Notes: generated by a model from the letters alone, not told the origin. A stretch of DNA of 64,000 nt from an uncultured Lachnospiraceae bacterium (GCA_944383835.1 CALWRE010000180.1:1-64000); one strand, 5' to 3'; numbered from the stretch's first letter, positions 53,585 through 62,728 are shown. Program-made: numbers and translations.

Positions 53585-54916
53585 TCACAGCAGATACTCC
53601 TCCCACATCTGCTTCCAGTAGTCCATATAGCCTGCCTCCTCGACGGTTTCCGCCGCCAGGATATCCACCCGGCCGATCTCGGTTCCGTTCAGGGAATAGA
53701 CAAGGCTGCCCACCACATCTCCCTCGTTTACCGGGGCTGTCAGCGGTTCCTGATAAACCCACTCCTTGGTAATGGCGGAGAAATCCTCCCCCGTCGTGCT
53801 GAGATAAGAAAAGCTCCCTCCATAGCGCAGGGCGACTTCCTCCCGGACCCCGTTTAACACAGGCAGAAGGGGCAGGGATTCCGGATTCTCGTCGGTATAA
53901 AGGCGGCAGGCGCCAAAACCATAGTTGAGCAATGTCGCCGCCTCCGAAAACCGCACCTTGTAATCCGGGGCCGCCATGATAACGGCAATCAGCGTCACCC
54001 CGTCCCGGGTAGCCGTAGCGGAAACGCAGTATTTCGCCAGACTGGTGGAACCGGTCTTCAAGCCGTTGCAGCCCTCATACTGCTTCAGCAGCTTATTGGT
54101 ATTGGCCAGGGAAAATTCCGAACTTCCCTGGGCTGTATTGTGGGTAATATTTTCCATCCAAATGCTGCTGTAATCAAAGATCTGGGGATATCTCGTAATC
54201 AGCTCCCGGCTCATAATAGCCACATCCCGCGCTGATGTCACATGGGTAGGCGAATCCGTCAACCCGCAGCAATCCTCAAAGTTGGTCTGGGTCATTCCCA
54301 GGCCCTGAGCCCTCTCGTTCATCCGGCGGACAAACTCCGTTTCGCTGCCTGCCACATACTCCGCCATAGCCACGGAAGCGTCGTTGCCCGAAGCTACGAC
54401 AATGCACTTGATCAGGGTTTCTACGGTCTGTACCTCCCCCTCTTCCAGATAAACCTGGGAACCTCCCATGGATTTGGCATAGGCGCTGGTCGTCACCTCA
54501 TCGTCCATGGCAATCTGTCCGGATTCCAGCGCGTCAAAAATCAGAATCAGGGTCATGATCTTGGTAATGCTGGCCGGAGACAGGGCCTGGTCGGCATTCT
54601 GCTCATAAATCACCGTCCCCGTCGAGGCCTCCATCAACAGGGCAGAGGCCGCCGTAAGCCCCAGCTGCGCTCCTCCCGCAGCCTCCGCCTGGATATCCGT
54701 CTCACCCGTCTGCTGGGTTCCCGTCTGCTGCGCTCCGCTTTCCGGTACGCTGTCCTGCTGTGCATCCGCGTCCGCCTCCACGGCCTGGGCCTCCTCGGTC
54801 TCTATGATTGTCTCCGGCAGATCGCCGGCCCCGGCAAGCGCCGTCCCGGCCGGATACATGCAGCCGCAGACAAAGCACACGGCGCACACGAGCATCGCTA
54901 AAATTTTCTTTTTCAA
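53585..54916 (-). CDS. D-alanyl-D-alanine carboxypeptidase (DacF-like)
   Basis: 443 residues, starting with TTG at 54916 inside the upstream MATE stop region (GGGTGGGCGGGA upstream). Signal peptide at 1-27. All three penicillin-binding motifs are present: SPASITKIM (SxxK), ASGNDASV (SxN) and GLKTGSTS (KTG). The C-terminal PBP5-like domain ends YWKQMWEEYLL. It trims pentapeptides in peptidoglycan outside the cell. A Gln/Ala/Asp-rich linker (QQDSVPESGAQQTGTQQTGETD) follows the signal peptide. Confidence 0.93.
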   Translation of the reverse strand: MKKKILAMLVCAVCFVCGCMYPAGTALAGAGDLPETIIETEEAQAVEADADAQQDSVPESGAQQTGTQQTGETDIQAEAAGGAQLGLTAASALLMEASTGTVIYEQNADQALSPASITKIMTLILIFDALESGQIAMDDEVTTSAYAKSMGGSQVYLEEGEVQTVETLIKCIVVASGNDASVAMAEYVAGSETEFVRRMNERAQGLGMTQTNFEDCCGLTDSPTHVTSARDVAIMSRELITRYPQIFDYSSIWMENITHNTAQGSSEFSLANTNKLLKQYEGCNGLKTGSTSLAKYCVSATATRDGVTLIAVIMAAPDYKVRFSEAATLLNYGFGACRLYTDENPESLPLLPVLNGVREEVALRYGGSFSYLSTTGEDFSAITKEWVYQEPLTAPVNEGDVVGSLVYSLNGTEIGRVDILAAETVEEAGYMDYWKQMWEEYLL

Positions 54917-56337
54917 TCCCGCCCACCCTCAGGCATCTGTTTACTACCATTGTAGTCATGCCTTTGGGATTTTATGACTGACAGCCTCTTTCGATAGATC
55001 GGCGCGCTCACTTTGAGGAAAACCGCCGTGGTCACGCAGGCGGCGATCCAGTCCGTCAGCGGTTCGGTAAAGAAGGCCGCCCGAACGCCGAAAAGCAGCG
55101 GCAGGAAAAAGACGAAGAGGAAAAACAGCCCTTTGCGGAAAAAGGACAGGCTGATGGCAACCCTGGCAATCACCATTCCCGTAAACCCGTCCACAAAGGT
55201 GTACTGGGCCGCCAGCGGAATAACGCCCAGGGTATAAACGCGGATGGCCCAGACAGAAAGCTCCTTCAGTTCCTCCCTCTTGGTAAAAATATTTACGAAA
55301 ACGCCGGACGCCGTCTGGGCCAGCACAAACATAACCGCCGTAAAGACCAGACACACCTTCAGAATCTGCATTTCAGCCCGGCGCACCCGGCGAATCTGCC
55401 CGGCCCCGTAATTGTATCCCAGTATGGTCTGCGTCCCGCCGGTGATCCCGCCTAAGGGCATGGTGATCATCAGCATAAAGCTTTGGACAATGGTGGCGCA
55501 GGCTACCATGGTATCGCCTACCCCCGGCCCGCCGTAATGCTGCAGGGCCATGTTCATGCTGATAATCAGAATGCTGTCAAAGGCAATGATGAGAAAGGGC
55601 GAGAGCCCCAGGGTCAGCACCCTCCGGCAGATCCGCCAGGAGTACCCGCCAAAGGTAATCGGAATCGGGACCTTTTTGCTAAACAGAAACCACAGCACAA
55701 AGATGCTGGAGGCCATCTGCGACAAAACGGTGGCGAAGGCCGCCCCGGCCGTCCCCATGCCGAAGGTAAACATAAACAGGGGATCCAGCACCAGATTGAG
55801 CACCGCCCCCAGCACCACCGAGAGCATTCCCACCTTGGCAAAGCCCTGGGTGATGATGAACTGATTCATTCCCGTAGATAAAAGGGCAAAGAGGCTGCCG
55901 GAAACGTAGACGCTTAAATAGGCGTCGGCATAGGGGAAGGTGGCCTCGCTTGCCCCGAACCACCAGAGCAGCTTTTCCTTCAGCAAAAGGGCCGCAGCCG
56001 TCAGAAGAACCCCTGCGATGCACATCATCAAAAAACAGTTGGCCAGGATCTGCCTGGCCGCATCTTCCCTCTTCTCTCCCATCCGGATACTCAAAAGCGG
56101 CGAGCCGCCAAAGCCAATCAGCGAGGCGAAGGAGGAAATCAGCGTCACAATCGGGCCGCAGACCCCGGCCCCCGCCAGGGCCAGCTCCCCCACCTCCGGT
56201 ATATTTCCGATATACATCCGGTCCACAATGCTGTAGAGCACGCTGACAAACTGGGCAAGCATCGAGGGGACCGCCAGCCGCAGCACCAGGGGCCCGATTT
56301 TATCCTTCTCCAGATTGTTTTCCAATTTCATCTCCAT
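54913..56337 (-). CDS. MATE family efflux transporter, second copy
   Basis: 474 residues if started at the ATG at 56337 (AGAGGCGGGA upstream); ATGs at 56358 and 56331 are alternatives. Twelve helices. LRLAVPSMLAQFVSVLYSIVDRMYIGNIP and GFGGSPLLSIRMGEKREDAA are MATE motifs. It differs clearly from the other MATE in the window, so they are not recent duplicates. The stop overlaps the TTG start of the carboxypeptidase gene by 3 bases, indicating one transcript. Confidence 0.92.
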   Translation of the reverse strand: MEMKLENNLEKDKIGPLVLRLAVPSMLAQFVSVLYSIVDRMYIGNIPEVGELALAGAGVCGPIVTLISSFASLIGFGGSPLLSIRMGEKREDAARQILANCFLMMCIAGVLLTAAALLLKEKLLWWFGASEATFPYADAYLSVYVSGSLFALLSTGMNQFIITQGFAKVGMLSVVLGAVLNLVLDPLFMFTFGMGTAGAAFATVLSQMASSIFVLWFLFSKKVPIPITFGGYSWRICRRVLTLGLSPFLIIAFDSILIISMNMALQHYGGPGVGDTMVACATIVQSFMLMITMPLGGITGGTQTILGYNYGAGQIRRVRRAEMQILKVCLVFTAVMFVLAQTASGVFVNIFTKREELKELSVWAIRVYTLGVIPLAAQYTFVDGFTGMVIARVAISLSFFRKGLFFLFVFFLPLLFGVRAAFFTEPLTDWIAACVTTAVFLKVSAPIYRKRLSVIKSQRHDYNGSKQMPEGGRD

Positions 56338-56445
56338 TCCCGCCTCTCTTATGTTCATTGGTATTTTTCACGTCCGTTTATTATACTCCCGCCCCCTGTC
56401 CTTGTCCATGCGTTTTTTCTCTGCTTTTCATTTTATGCTTTTCAT

Positions 56446-56474
56446 TTTACAGGGAGCGAAGTTTCCGGTATAAT
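56446..56474 (+). promoter_or_regulatory. Promoter of luxS
   Basis: TTTACA (56446-56451), 17-base spacer, TATAAT (56469-56474), 65 bases before the luxS start codon. Confidence 0.75.
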
Positions 56475-56538
56475 AAGAAAAGCGGGACAGGCTCTTAGCT
56501 TTTGTCCCTCCCAACAAAACGGAATCGAGGTTTTTGCA

Positions 56539-57027
56539 ATGAAAGAAATGGAGAAAATAACCAGCTTTACGATCGACCACCTGAAGCTTCTGCCCGGCCT
56601 CTATGTATCCCGCAAGGACTACGCAGGGGGCCAGGCGATCACCACCTTTGACCTGCGCATCACCCGCCCCAACACGGAACCGGTGATGGACAATCCGGCG
56701 ATTCACGCCCTGGAGCATCTGGGAGCCACCTTCCTGCGCAATCACCCCCAGTGGAAAGACCGGGTCATTTACTTCGGCCCCATGGGCTGCCGCACAGGCT
56801 TTTATCTGCTCCTGGCAGGGGATCTTTCCTCCGACGATATCTTTGACCTGGTAAAGGAGATGTTTTCCTTTGTCCTGGATTTCGAGGGGCCGATTCCCGG
56901 CGCCAGCCCCAAGGACTGCGGCAACTACCTGGACATGAACCTGTCGATGGCAAAATACTATGCCCGCAAATACATGGACGAGGTTTTAAAGGAGAGGCAG
57001 CCCGAGCGGCTGGTTTACCCGCAGTAA
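56539..57027 (+). CDS. luxS: S-ribosylhomocysteine lyase LuxS
   Basis: 162 residues; CGAGG lies 8 bases before the ATG at 56539, and MEKI at 56548 is the usual family start, so either codon is possible. The metal site is HALEHLGATFL plus Cys in GASPKDCGNYLDM. Catalytic GPMGCRTGFYLLL follows. It converts S-ribosylhomocysteine to homocysteine and DPD, the AI-2 precursor. It recycles methionine together with MetA and MetY. Confidence 0.97.
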   Translation: MKEMEKITSFTIDHLKLLPGLYVSRKDYAGGQAITTFDLRITRPNTEPVMDNPAIHALEHLGATFLRNHPQWKDRVIYFGPMGCRTGFYLLLAGDLSSDDIFDLVKEMFSFVLDFEGPIPGASPKDCGNYLDMNLSMAKYYARKYMDEVLKERQPERLVYPQ

Positions 57028-57056
57028 ACAGAGGACTTGCGTAAAACGAAACGTCA

Positions 57057-57098
57057 AAGAAGGGCGGCCCGGCTGCAATCTCCGGAACCGCCCTTCTT
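57057..57098. terminator. Bidirectional terminator between luxS and the tyrosine phosphatase gene
   Basis: Perfect 11-bp stem AAGAAGGGCGG / CCGCCCTTCTT with a 20-base loop. Convergent genes flank it. On the minus strand a T-rich stretch follows the stem. Confidence 0.8.
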
Positions 57099-57115
57099 CT
57101 GTCTGCCCGCCGTTC

Positions 57116-57919
57116 TCAGGCCGGGCAGGTATATTTTTCTTTCAGAACTTCTCTCTCCGCCTCTGTCACACCCAGCTGCTCTTCCAGGAAACGGTCCATC
57201 CCACCGTATTTTTCCTCCACGGTATGGAAGACGGCTTCCAGAAAATCTCTATGTACGGAGTCCAGCACAACGATCTCCCGCGCCAAGCTCTCATCGCCGG
57301 TTCTCTCATAAATCTCACGGGCCGACTGCTCCAGCCTGTCCTTGGTGGCTTCGTTGGTGGCCAGATAATCGGCGAAAATATCCTCCCGCGACGCTCCCAG
57401 CGCATACAGCAGAAGGGCGGCCGTCACCCCGGTCCTGTCCTTCCCCGCCGTGCAGTGCCACAGGAAGCCTCCCTCCCCATGGGAGAGAAGCAGGCGAAAA
57501 AATCCGGCCAGCTGTCCCACGCTGTAGGGATCGGAAACCATCGACGGATAGAGCTCCAGCATCGATTCATGGGCTCTCCCCGCCAGCCTCTTAACATAGA
57601 TCACTCTTCTGTCTATGGGGTCTGCGGCCTCCTCCTCTTCCCGGCTGATCCCTAAGGCCCTCCCCTGGAAAATCGGGTGCCAGTGATAGCGCATCCCGGC
57701 CGGAACAGGATCCGGATGCTGCCCCGTCTCCAGATCTGTGCGCAGGTCCACGATGTCCGTCACCCGGAATTCTTCCCTGAGACGCCTTTCATCCTCTGCG
57801 CTCATGGCGGCCAGCATGCCGGTGCGGATCAGGCAGCCATCCTTCACCCGCCGACCTCCCGCCAGGGGAATGCCGCCTAATTCCCTGGCATTTCGAATCC
57901 CGTCAAAATGAATCTGCAT
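57116..57919 (-). CDS. Tyrosine-protein phosphatase family protein
   Basis: 267 residues; AAAGGGGAATGGGCG before the ATG. The active loop FLWHCTAGKDRTGVTAAL contains CxxGKDRTG (Cys nucleophile, Arg), typical of lipid/protein phosphatases of the LipA/Ptp family. IRNARELGGIPLAGGRRVK is the N-terminal motif shared by this family. Found as secreted or cytoplasmic enzyme; no signal peptide here. Substrate unknown. It is 18 bases from the DegV gene downstream end, on the same strand. Confidence 0.92.
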   Translation of the reverse strand: MQIHFDGIRNARELGGIPLAGGRRVKDGCLIRTGMLAAMSAEDERRLREEFRVTDIVDLRTDLETGQHPDPVPAGMRYHWHPIFQGRALGISREEEEAADPIDRRVIYVKRLAGRAHESMLELYPSMVSDPYSVGQLAGFFRLLLSHGEGGFLWHCTAGKDRTGVTAALLLYALGASREDIFADYLATNEATKDRLEQSAREIYERTGDESLAREIVVLDSVHRDFLEAVFHTVEEKYGGMDRFLEEQLGVTEAEREVLKEKYTCPA

Positions 57920-57937
57920 CGCCCATTCCCCTTTCTG

Positions 57938-58801
57938 TCAGTTCGCCTCTTCCGGCAGCTTGCAGAAAGCTACGCCTATAGCGTCCGGCCCGGTGTGGGC
58001 GCCGATGGTCAGGTTAATCTCATTGATATAGACCACCTTCAGATCCAGCTCCGCCTCCACCTCGGCGGCAAATTCCTTTGCCTCCTCCAGATTGTCCGAA
58101 TGGGCCACAGCCACCAGGGATTTATCCAGATTTAATTTCTTCAGCGTATCCAGCATGGTTCTCTTGGCATTGTTCTTGCCGCGGCATTTTAAGAAGGAGA
58201 CAATCTTGCCCTCCTCAAAATGCAGGATCGGCTTGATATTGAGAACCGTGCCTACGGCTCCGCTGACCGCATTCAGGCGGCCGCCCCGCACCAGGCAGTC
58301 CAGGTGGTCAACCAGAAACAAAATGTCGAAATCCTTCTTGCGGGTCTCGATGGCGTCCCGCACCTCTTCCAGAGTGCGCCCCTGCTTCTTCATCTCCTGG
58401 GCCAGATACACCATCAGCCCGGCTGCCACCGAACCGTTTAACGAATCGATCACGCAGATTTTGCAGTCTCTCTCGCTCATCAATTCCTGCGCAACTACGC
58501 TGACGGTGCTGTAGCTGCCGCTGCACTCCGAGGAAAACATAATGCAGAGGATATCCCTGCCCGCATCCAATTCAGCGGTAAATAGCTCCTTCACCCTCTC
58601 CGGGTTGCAGCCCATGGAATAGGCCCTCTCGCCGCCCAATAATCTCTTGTAAAACACCGGCGGATCCAGCTTCTGCTCATCGCCGTAGATCACACCATCG
58701 TTGAAATGATAATACTGCGGCAGAATTACAATATGCTCCGCCTCTGCATAGGACGCATCAATGTCCGTATTGATGTCGGTCATCACGGTAAATTCTTTCA
58801 T
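57938..58801 (-). CDS. DegV family fatty-acid-binding protein
   Basis: 287 residues. VMTDINTDIDASYAEAEHIVILPQ opens the family; MFSSECSGSYSTVSVVAQEL is the ligand-binding Ser region; CVIDSLNGSVAAGLMVYLAQEM and LNIKPILHFEEGKIV follow. Members (FakB) bind fatty acids for the fatty acid kinase FakA. No FakA lies nearby. No Shine-Dalgarno sequence is evident; GGTGATAAAATAAG precedes the ATG. The following phosphatase gene starts 18 bases downstream of its stop. Confidence 0.93.
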   Translation of the reverse strand: MKEFTVMTDINTDIDASYAEAEHIVILPQYYHFNDGVIYGDEQKLDPPVFYKRLLGGERAYSMGCNPERVKELFTAELDAGRDILCIMFSSECSGSYSTVSVVAQELMSERDCKICVIDSLNGSVAAGLMVYLAQEMKKQGRTLEEVRDAIETRKKDFDILFLVDHLDCLVRGGRLNAVSGAVGTVLNIKPILHFEEGKIVSFLKCRGKNNAKRTMLDTLKKLNLDKSLVAVAHSDNLEEAKEFAAEVEAELDLKVVYINEINLTIGAHTGPDAIGVAFCKLPEEAN

Positions 58802-58970
58802 CTTATTTTATCACCGTCGGTTTTGTAAACCGGCCCTTCCCTTTTATTTGTCGCATGCTGCCGGATTATTATATCATAAATCCCGAATTTCTGTAAAGCT
58901 GTCTTCCCGCCCACTTTTTCTTTCTTAAAAAATTCTTAAGATTCGGCTGATTTTTCCGGACGAATAGCAA

Positions 58971-58999
58971 TTTACATTCGCCGCAAAAAAAGGTATACT
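58971..58999 (+). promoter_or_regulatory. Promoter of the adenine deaminase gene
   Basis: TTTACA (58971-58976), 17-base spacer, TATACT (58994-58999), 57 bases before the start codon. No purine riboswitch is seen in the short leader. Confidence 0.75.
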
Positions 59000-59055
59000 A
59001 ACTCAAATAGATGGCGGCCGTATTTCCGGATTATGGCTGCATAAAGGAGGCTGTT

Positions 59056-60846
59056 ATGATCAATCACTTCTGCAAACGTCCGCTGTGGGAGGTAAGCGCA
59101 AAGCTGGCGGCGGTAGCCGGCGGTTCCTGCCCCGCGGACCTGGTAATCAACCATGCGAACCTTGTCAACGTCTGCACCAGAGAAATCCAGGAGGATGTCT
59201 CCGTAGCTGTCAGCGAGGGCCGGATCGCCCTGGTGGGCGACGCTTCCCACTGCATCGGGGAGGGCACGAAGGTCCTGGACGCCCAGGGGATGTATCTGGC
59301 CCCCGGTTTTTTGGACGGCCACATTCATGTGGAGTCTTCGATGATGGGAGTCGGCGAATACGCCAGGGCTGTCATTCCCCACGGCACCACCGGCATCTAC
59401 ATGGATCCCCATGAGATCTGCAATGTCCTGGGCCTGGAAGGGGTAAAATGCATGCTGGATGACGCTGCGCGTACCCCGCTGAAGGCCATGCTGACCACCC
59501 CCTCCTGCGTCCCCGCCGTCCCCGGTTTTGAGGACACCGGTTCCCATGTGGACGCGGCGGATGTGGCCGAAACGATGAAATGGGATAACTGCGTGGGCCT
59601 GGGCGAGATGATGAACTTTCCCGGCATTCTCTCTTCCAATGAAGAGACCCATGCCATCACCGGAGCCACCCTGCGGGCCGGCAAGATCGTGACCGGCCAC
59701 TATTCGATGCCGGAGACCGGCAAAGGGTTAAACGCCTATATTGCCTCGGGCGTCCGCTGCTGCCATGAATCCACCCGGGCCGAGGACGCTCTGGCTAAAA
59801 TGCGTCTGGGGATGTATGCCATGTTCCGCGAAGGCTCGGCCTGGCATGACCTGGCCGAGGTGGCAAAAAGCATCACGGAGCACACGGTGGATACCCGCTT
59901 CGCCGTTCTGGTTTCCGACGACACGCACCCCCACACCCTGCTTTCCCAGGGACATTTGGATCACATCGTCCGCCGGGCTGTGGAGGAGGGGATCGACGTT
60001 CTCACCGCCATCCAGATGGTAACGATCAACTGCGCCCAGTGTTTCCAGATGGATCACGAACTGGGCAGCATCGCTCCCGGCAAATGCGCCGATATGGTCC
60101 TCCTTGACAACCTGACCGACCTGCATGTGCAAAAGGTCTTTATCGACGGCGAGCTGGCGGCGGAAAACGGGGCGGTGACCGAGGAATATACCCCTTACAC
60201 CTACCCGGAATGGGCCACGCACTCCATCCACGTCGGCGAGACCATCACACCGGAAACCTTTGCCATCCCCGCGTCAGCCGGCCAGGTAACCGTGCGGGCT
60301 ATCGAGGTTATCCCCGCCCGTGTCGGCGACTACGAGCGCCATGTGACCCTGCAGGCCAGAAACGGACGGCTGGAGTCCGATGTGAAGCAGGATGTGCTGA
60401 AGGCGGTTGTCTTTGAGCGCCACCATGCCACCGGCAAAAAGGGCTTCGGCTTTGTCAAAGGCTTCGGCATCCGCCGGGGCGCGATGGCGTCCACGGTAGC
60501 CCACGACGCTCACAACCTGCTGGTCATTGGCACCAATGACGCCGATATGGCTCTGGCCGCCAATACCCTGATCGATTGCGGCGGCGGTATGTGCGTAGTC
60601 TGCGATGGACAGGTGCTGGGCGTGGTTCCCCTTCCCATCGCCGGCCTAATGGATGACAAGCCGGTGGAAGAAATCGGACAGACCGTGGCCGCCCTGGAAG
60701 AAGCCTGGAAGGAGATTGGCTGCACGATGCCCTCCCCCTTCATGACCATGGCTCTGATCCCTCTGGCCTGCCTGCCCGAGCTTCGTCTCACCGACCGGGG
60801 ACTGGTGGACTGCAATCGTTTCTGCTTTGTGGATATTGAGCTCTGA
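59056..60846 (+). CDS. adeC: Adenine deaminase
   Basis: 596 residues from the ATG at 59056 (AAAGGAGGCTGTT upstream). Amidohydrolase motif I is PGFLDGHIHVESS; GTTGIYMDPHEICNVLG follows, then GHYSMPETGKGLNAYI and VSDDTHPHTLLSQGH. The AdeC-specific C-terminal domain begins VTVRAIEVIPARVGDYERHV and has GIRRGAMASTVAHDAHNLLVIG. It makes hypoxanthine from adenine for purine salvage. A terminator hairpin follows. The last 61 bases recur downstream of the toxin-antitoxin pair. Confidence 0.96.
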   Translation: MINHFCKRPLWEVSAKLAAVAGGSCPADLVINHANLVNVCTREIQEDVSVAVSEGRIALVGDASHCIGEGTKVLDAQGMYLAPGFLDGHIHVESSMMGVGEYARAVIPHGTTGIYMDPHEICNVLGLEGVKCMLDDAARTPLKAMLTTPSCVPAVPGFEDTGSHVDAADVAETMKWDNCVGLGEMMNFPGILSSNEETHAITGATLRAGKIVTGHYSMPETGKGLNAYIASGVRCCHESTRAEDALAKMRLGMYAMFREGSAWHDLAEVAKSITEHTVDTRFAVLVSDDTHPHTLLSQGHLDHIVRRAVEEGIDVLTAIQMVTINCAQCFQMDHELGSIAPGKCADMVLLDNLTDLHVQKVFIDGELAAENGAVTEEYTPYTYPEWATHSIHVGETITPETFAIPASAGQVTVRAIEVIPARVGDYERHVTLQARNGRLESDVKQDVLKAVVFERHHATGKKGFGFVKGFGIRRGAMASTVAHDAHNLLVIGTNDADMALAANTLIDCGGGMCVVCDGQVLGVVPLPIAGLMDDKPVEEIGQTVAALEEAWKEIGCTMPSPFMTMALIPLACLPELRLTDRGLVDCNRFCFVDIEL

Positions 60847-60852
60847 AAATAA

Positions 60853-60918
60853 GAGACAATCCCATAGAGTTCGGCGGTTGGGTATTTTTAGAAGCCGCAC
60901 TTTCTATGGGATTGCCTC
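60853..60918 (+). terminator. Terminator of adeC
   Basis: GAGACAATCCCATAGAG (60853-60869) pairs with CTATGGGATTGCCTC (60904-60918) with one mismatch, forming a 15-bp stem around a 34-base loop with internal complementarity (GGCGGTT). A T-rich sequence (TTTCTGCTTTCT) follows. Confidence 0.75.
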
Positions 60919-60950
60919 TTTCTGCTTTCTGGTCTATGTCAACAGATGCT
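60919..60950. repeat. 32-bp direct repeat, left copy beside the toxin-antitoxin pair
   Basis: Identical to 61833-61864. It contains the final codons (Ser-Ile-Cys-stop, minus strand) of the flavodoxin-like gene that ends at 61853, so this copy is a displaced fragment of that gene's 3' end. The toxin-antitoxin module lies between the copies. Confidence 0.9.
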
Positions 60951-60960
60951 TATTTTATTT

Positions 60961-61380
60961 TCATTCGTTCATGTCCCCAATAATGATGTCCAGCATCTGC
61001 CTCGGCGTTACGATATAAGGTTCCAATGGGAAATGCCGAATATTTCCGGTAACCAGATAAGCGTCCTCCGCTTTTCGTTCCTCCATCACAACCTCATAGA
61101 ATATCCTGTCCTTGGGGTCAGGCAGGTCGATGTCAAGTTCCTGTGCATCCACATACACACCGAAGCGGTTGAGCTCAACAAGGACATCATAGATAATCTC
61201 TTCGGTCAAATGAAATTTCGCACGGCTTAGGACTTCCCGGTATTCCTTCATGATATGCTCGTTTAAAAGCGGAACAATCATCCCGCTGAAAGCAAGTTCC
61301 AAAATATTTCCGGGAGTCGAGTCCCATTTCAGCATAGCGGAAACAAGTACGTTGGTGTCGATGACCGCATAATATTTCAC
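60961..61380 (-). CDS. PIN-domain toxin
   Basis: 139 residues, starting with GTG at 61380 behind AGGTGATG. VIDTNVLVSAMLKW (acidic Asp), NEHIMKEYREVLSRAK, DLPDPKDRIFYEVV and DAYLVTGNIRHFPLE are the conserved acidic cluster of the putative toxin PIN family. It is expected to be a Mg-dependent RNase neutralised by the RelB-like protein. The start lies 8 bases after the antitoxin stop. The adjacent duplications suggest the pair arrived by insertion. Confidence 0.92.
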   Translation of the reverse strand: MKYYAVIDTNVLVSAMLKWDSTPGNILELAFSGMIVPLLNEHIMKEYREVLSRAKFHLTEEIIYDVLVELNRFGVYVDAQELDIDLPDPKDRIFYEVVMEERKAEDAYLVTGNIRHFPLEPYIVTPRQMLDIIIGDMNE

Positions 61381-61388
61381 GCCATCAC

Positions 61389-61670
61389 CTACTTCCTTGC
61401 CGCGGCAATTTCCTCATTGATTTCATCAAGCGTCATATCCGCTATACCATTTGCAGCGGCAATCCGGCTGGCTTCTTTCATCGCTTTCACACCGCGGTTT
61501 TCAGCAATATCATCCACCTTCATACTAAACGGGATGCCGTTTTCCTGTACCAGGCGCGATATGCACATCCGAAGATATGTCGCAAGATCGATACCAAGCC
61601 TCTCACAAATGCTGACTGCCTTGATGCGGGAGGTTTCCTCCGTGCGGAACTGAACTAATGTATTTGCCAT
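61389..61670 (-). CDS. RelB/DinJ-family antitoxin
   Basis: 93 residues from the ATG at 61670, with GGAGG 7 bases upstream; another ATG 6 bases earlier is too close to the site. NTLVQFRTEETSRIKAVSICERLGIDLATYLRMCISRLVQENGIPF is the ribbon-helix-helix DNA-binding part. The C-terminal half (IAENRGVKAMKEASRIAAANG) should bind the toxin. It represses its own promoter in related systems. First gene of the two-gene unit. Confidence 0.92.
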   Translation of the reverse strand: MANTLVQFRTEETSRIKAVSICERLGIDLATYLRMCISRLVQENGIPFSMKVDDIAENRGVKAMKEASRIAAANGIADMTLDEINEEIAAARK

Positions 61671-61781
61671 AACCATTCCTCCTCGCTTATTTTGGTATCT
61701 ATATTATATCGCGTTTTGGTTTCATTTGCAATCATTTGATGACAAATTCACTTTATTTTCAAATTCCCGGCCCTGCTCCCT

Positions 61782-61842
61782 CTGCCTGCCTGAGCTTCGT
61801 CTCACCGACCGTGGGCTGGTGGACTGCAATCGTTTCTGCTTT
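61782..61842. repeat. Duplicated 3' end of adeC
   Basis: 58 of 61 bases match 60768-60828, the last codons of adeC. The copy ends at TTTCTGCTTT, where it runs directly into the 32-bp repeat and the end of the flavodoxin-like gene. It has no start codon and no function of its own. Confidence 0.85.
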
Positions 61843-61864
61843 CTGGTCTATGTCAACAGATGCT
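61833..61864. repeat. 32-bp direct repeat, right copy (end of flavodoxin-like gene)
   Basis: Identical to 60919-60950. The right end belongs to the flavodoxin-like gene's final codons and stop, so this is the original position. Confidence 0.9.
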
Positions 61865-62395
61865 CCTGCCCATCTGGTAGGCCTCTTCCATAGCGGGGTT
61901 CCCCTGAATATCCCCCAGCTGCCAGGCACCAGCGCCATAAATAACACCCATTTCCTTTGCTCCAGGCAAACATTCCAGGTAACCGCGCAATCCGTCAATC
62001 GCCCGCTCCATCGCTGCTTTTCCATCCGCAGCAGTAGCGATTAGATAAAACTCTTTATTTTCCAATCCTGGCTTTTGTGCGCCGCCCAAAGTTCTGTCAA
62101 TGACCGTTTTCATCTGAGCGCACATCGTATAGAAGTAAACGGGAGTCGCCAGCACAATCACATCGGCCGCCCGCATTTTTTCCAGAAGCTGCGCCATATC
62201 ATCCTGCTTCACGCAATAGCCGAGTTGTTTACAGGCATAGCAGGCTGAACAATACTCGATTTTCAGCTCAGCGAGCCGGATTTTTTCAACCCGGTTTCCC
62301 GTTTCCTCCGCCCCTTTCCGAAACTGGTCGCACAAAGTCTCCGAGTTGCCATTTTTCCGGGGACTGGACGATAGAATTAAAACCTGTTTACTCAT
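61853..62395 (-). CDS. Flavodoxin-fold NAD(P)H-dependent oxidoreductase
   Basis: 180 residues; AAAGGAGGAAAAATAAAA before the ATG. LILSSSPRKNGNSETLCDQF is the FMN phosphate-binding loop, CSACYACKQLGYCVKQDDM a CxxC-type redox-active segment, and LATPVYFYTMCAQMKTVIDR the second FMN loop. Members are iron-sulfur flavoprotein-like or NADPH:quinone-type reductases. The last codons lie in the 32-bp repeat shared with 60919-60950. Partner unknown. Confidence 0.93.
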   Translation of the reverse strand: MSKQVLILSSSPRKNGNSETLCDQFRKGAEETGNRVEKIRLAELKIEYCSACYACKQLGYCVKQDDMAQLLEKMRAADVIVLATPVYFYTMCAQMKTVIDRTLGGAQKPGLENKEFYLIATAADGKAAMERAIDGLRGYLECLPGAKEMGVIYGAGAWQLGDIQGNPAMEEAYQMGRSIC

Positions 62396-62569
62396 TTTTA
62401 TTTTTCCTCCTTTGCATCCGAGATCCGTTCCAAAATTTATGTAATCAACTGGATTCCATCGCTTGTTACTGCCGATTATAATTACCGATTGTTACAACCG
62501 GTCAATAGATTTTTCATAAATACTCTTGAATTTTTTGTGAAGAAATCATGACGCCTCCCACCGCACAAC

Positions 62570-62630
62570 AAAAACTCTATGCAAATGGGGTACGCTCCGT
62601 ACGGATCCGTATCCACTCACATAGAGTTTT
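62570..62630. terminator. Terminator downstream of the amino-acid-binding protein gene
   Basis: AAAACTCTATG (62571-62581) pairs with CATAGAGTTTT (62620-62630), with a palindromic interior (GTACGGATCCGTATCC). On the plus strand it is followed by CTTATTTC, on the minus strand by TGTTGTGCGG. It lies between the two minus-strand genes. Confidence 0.75.
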
Positions 62631-62728
62631 CTTATTTCCCGTTTAACTGACACGTTTAATCGATACGTTTGTTTGATACACTTATTTGACGCATTTAGAT
62701 TGCATGCATCATCGTTATAAGCCTCTCA

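Noticed and set aside
58860..59055. Purine riboswitch before adeC
   Set aside because: The leader after the predicted promoter is only about 50 bases and lacks the conserved aptamer loops.
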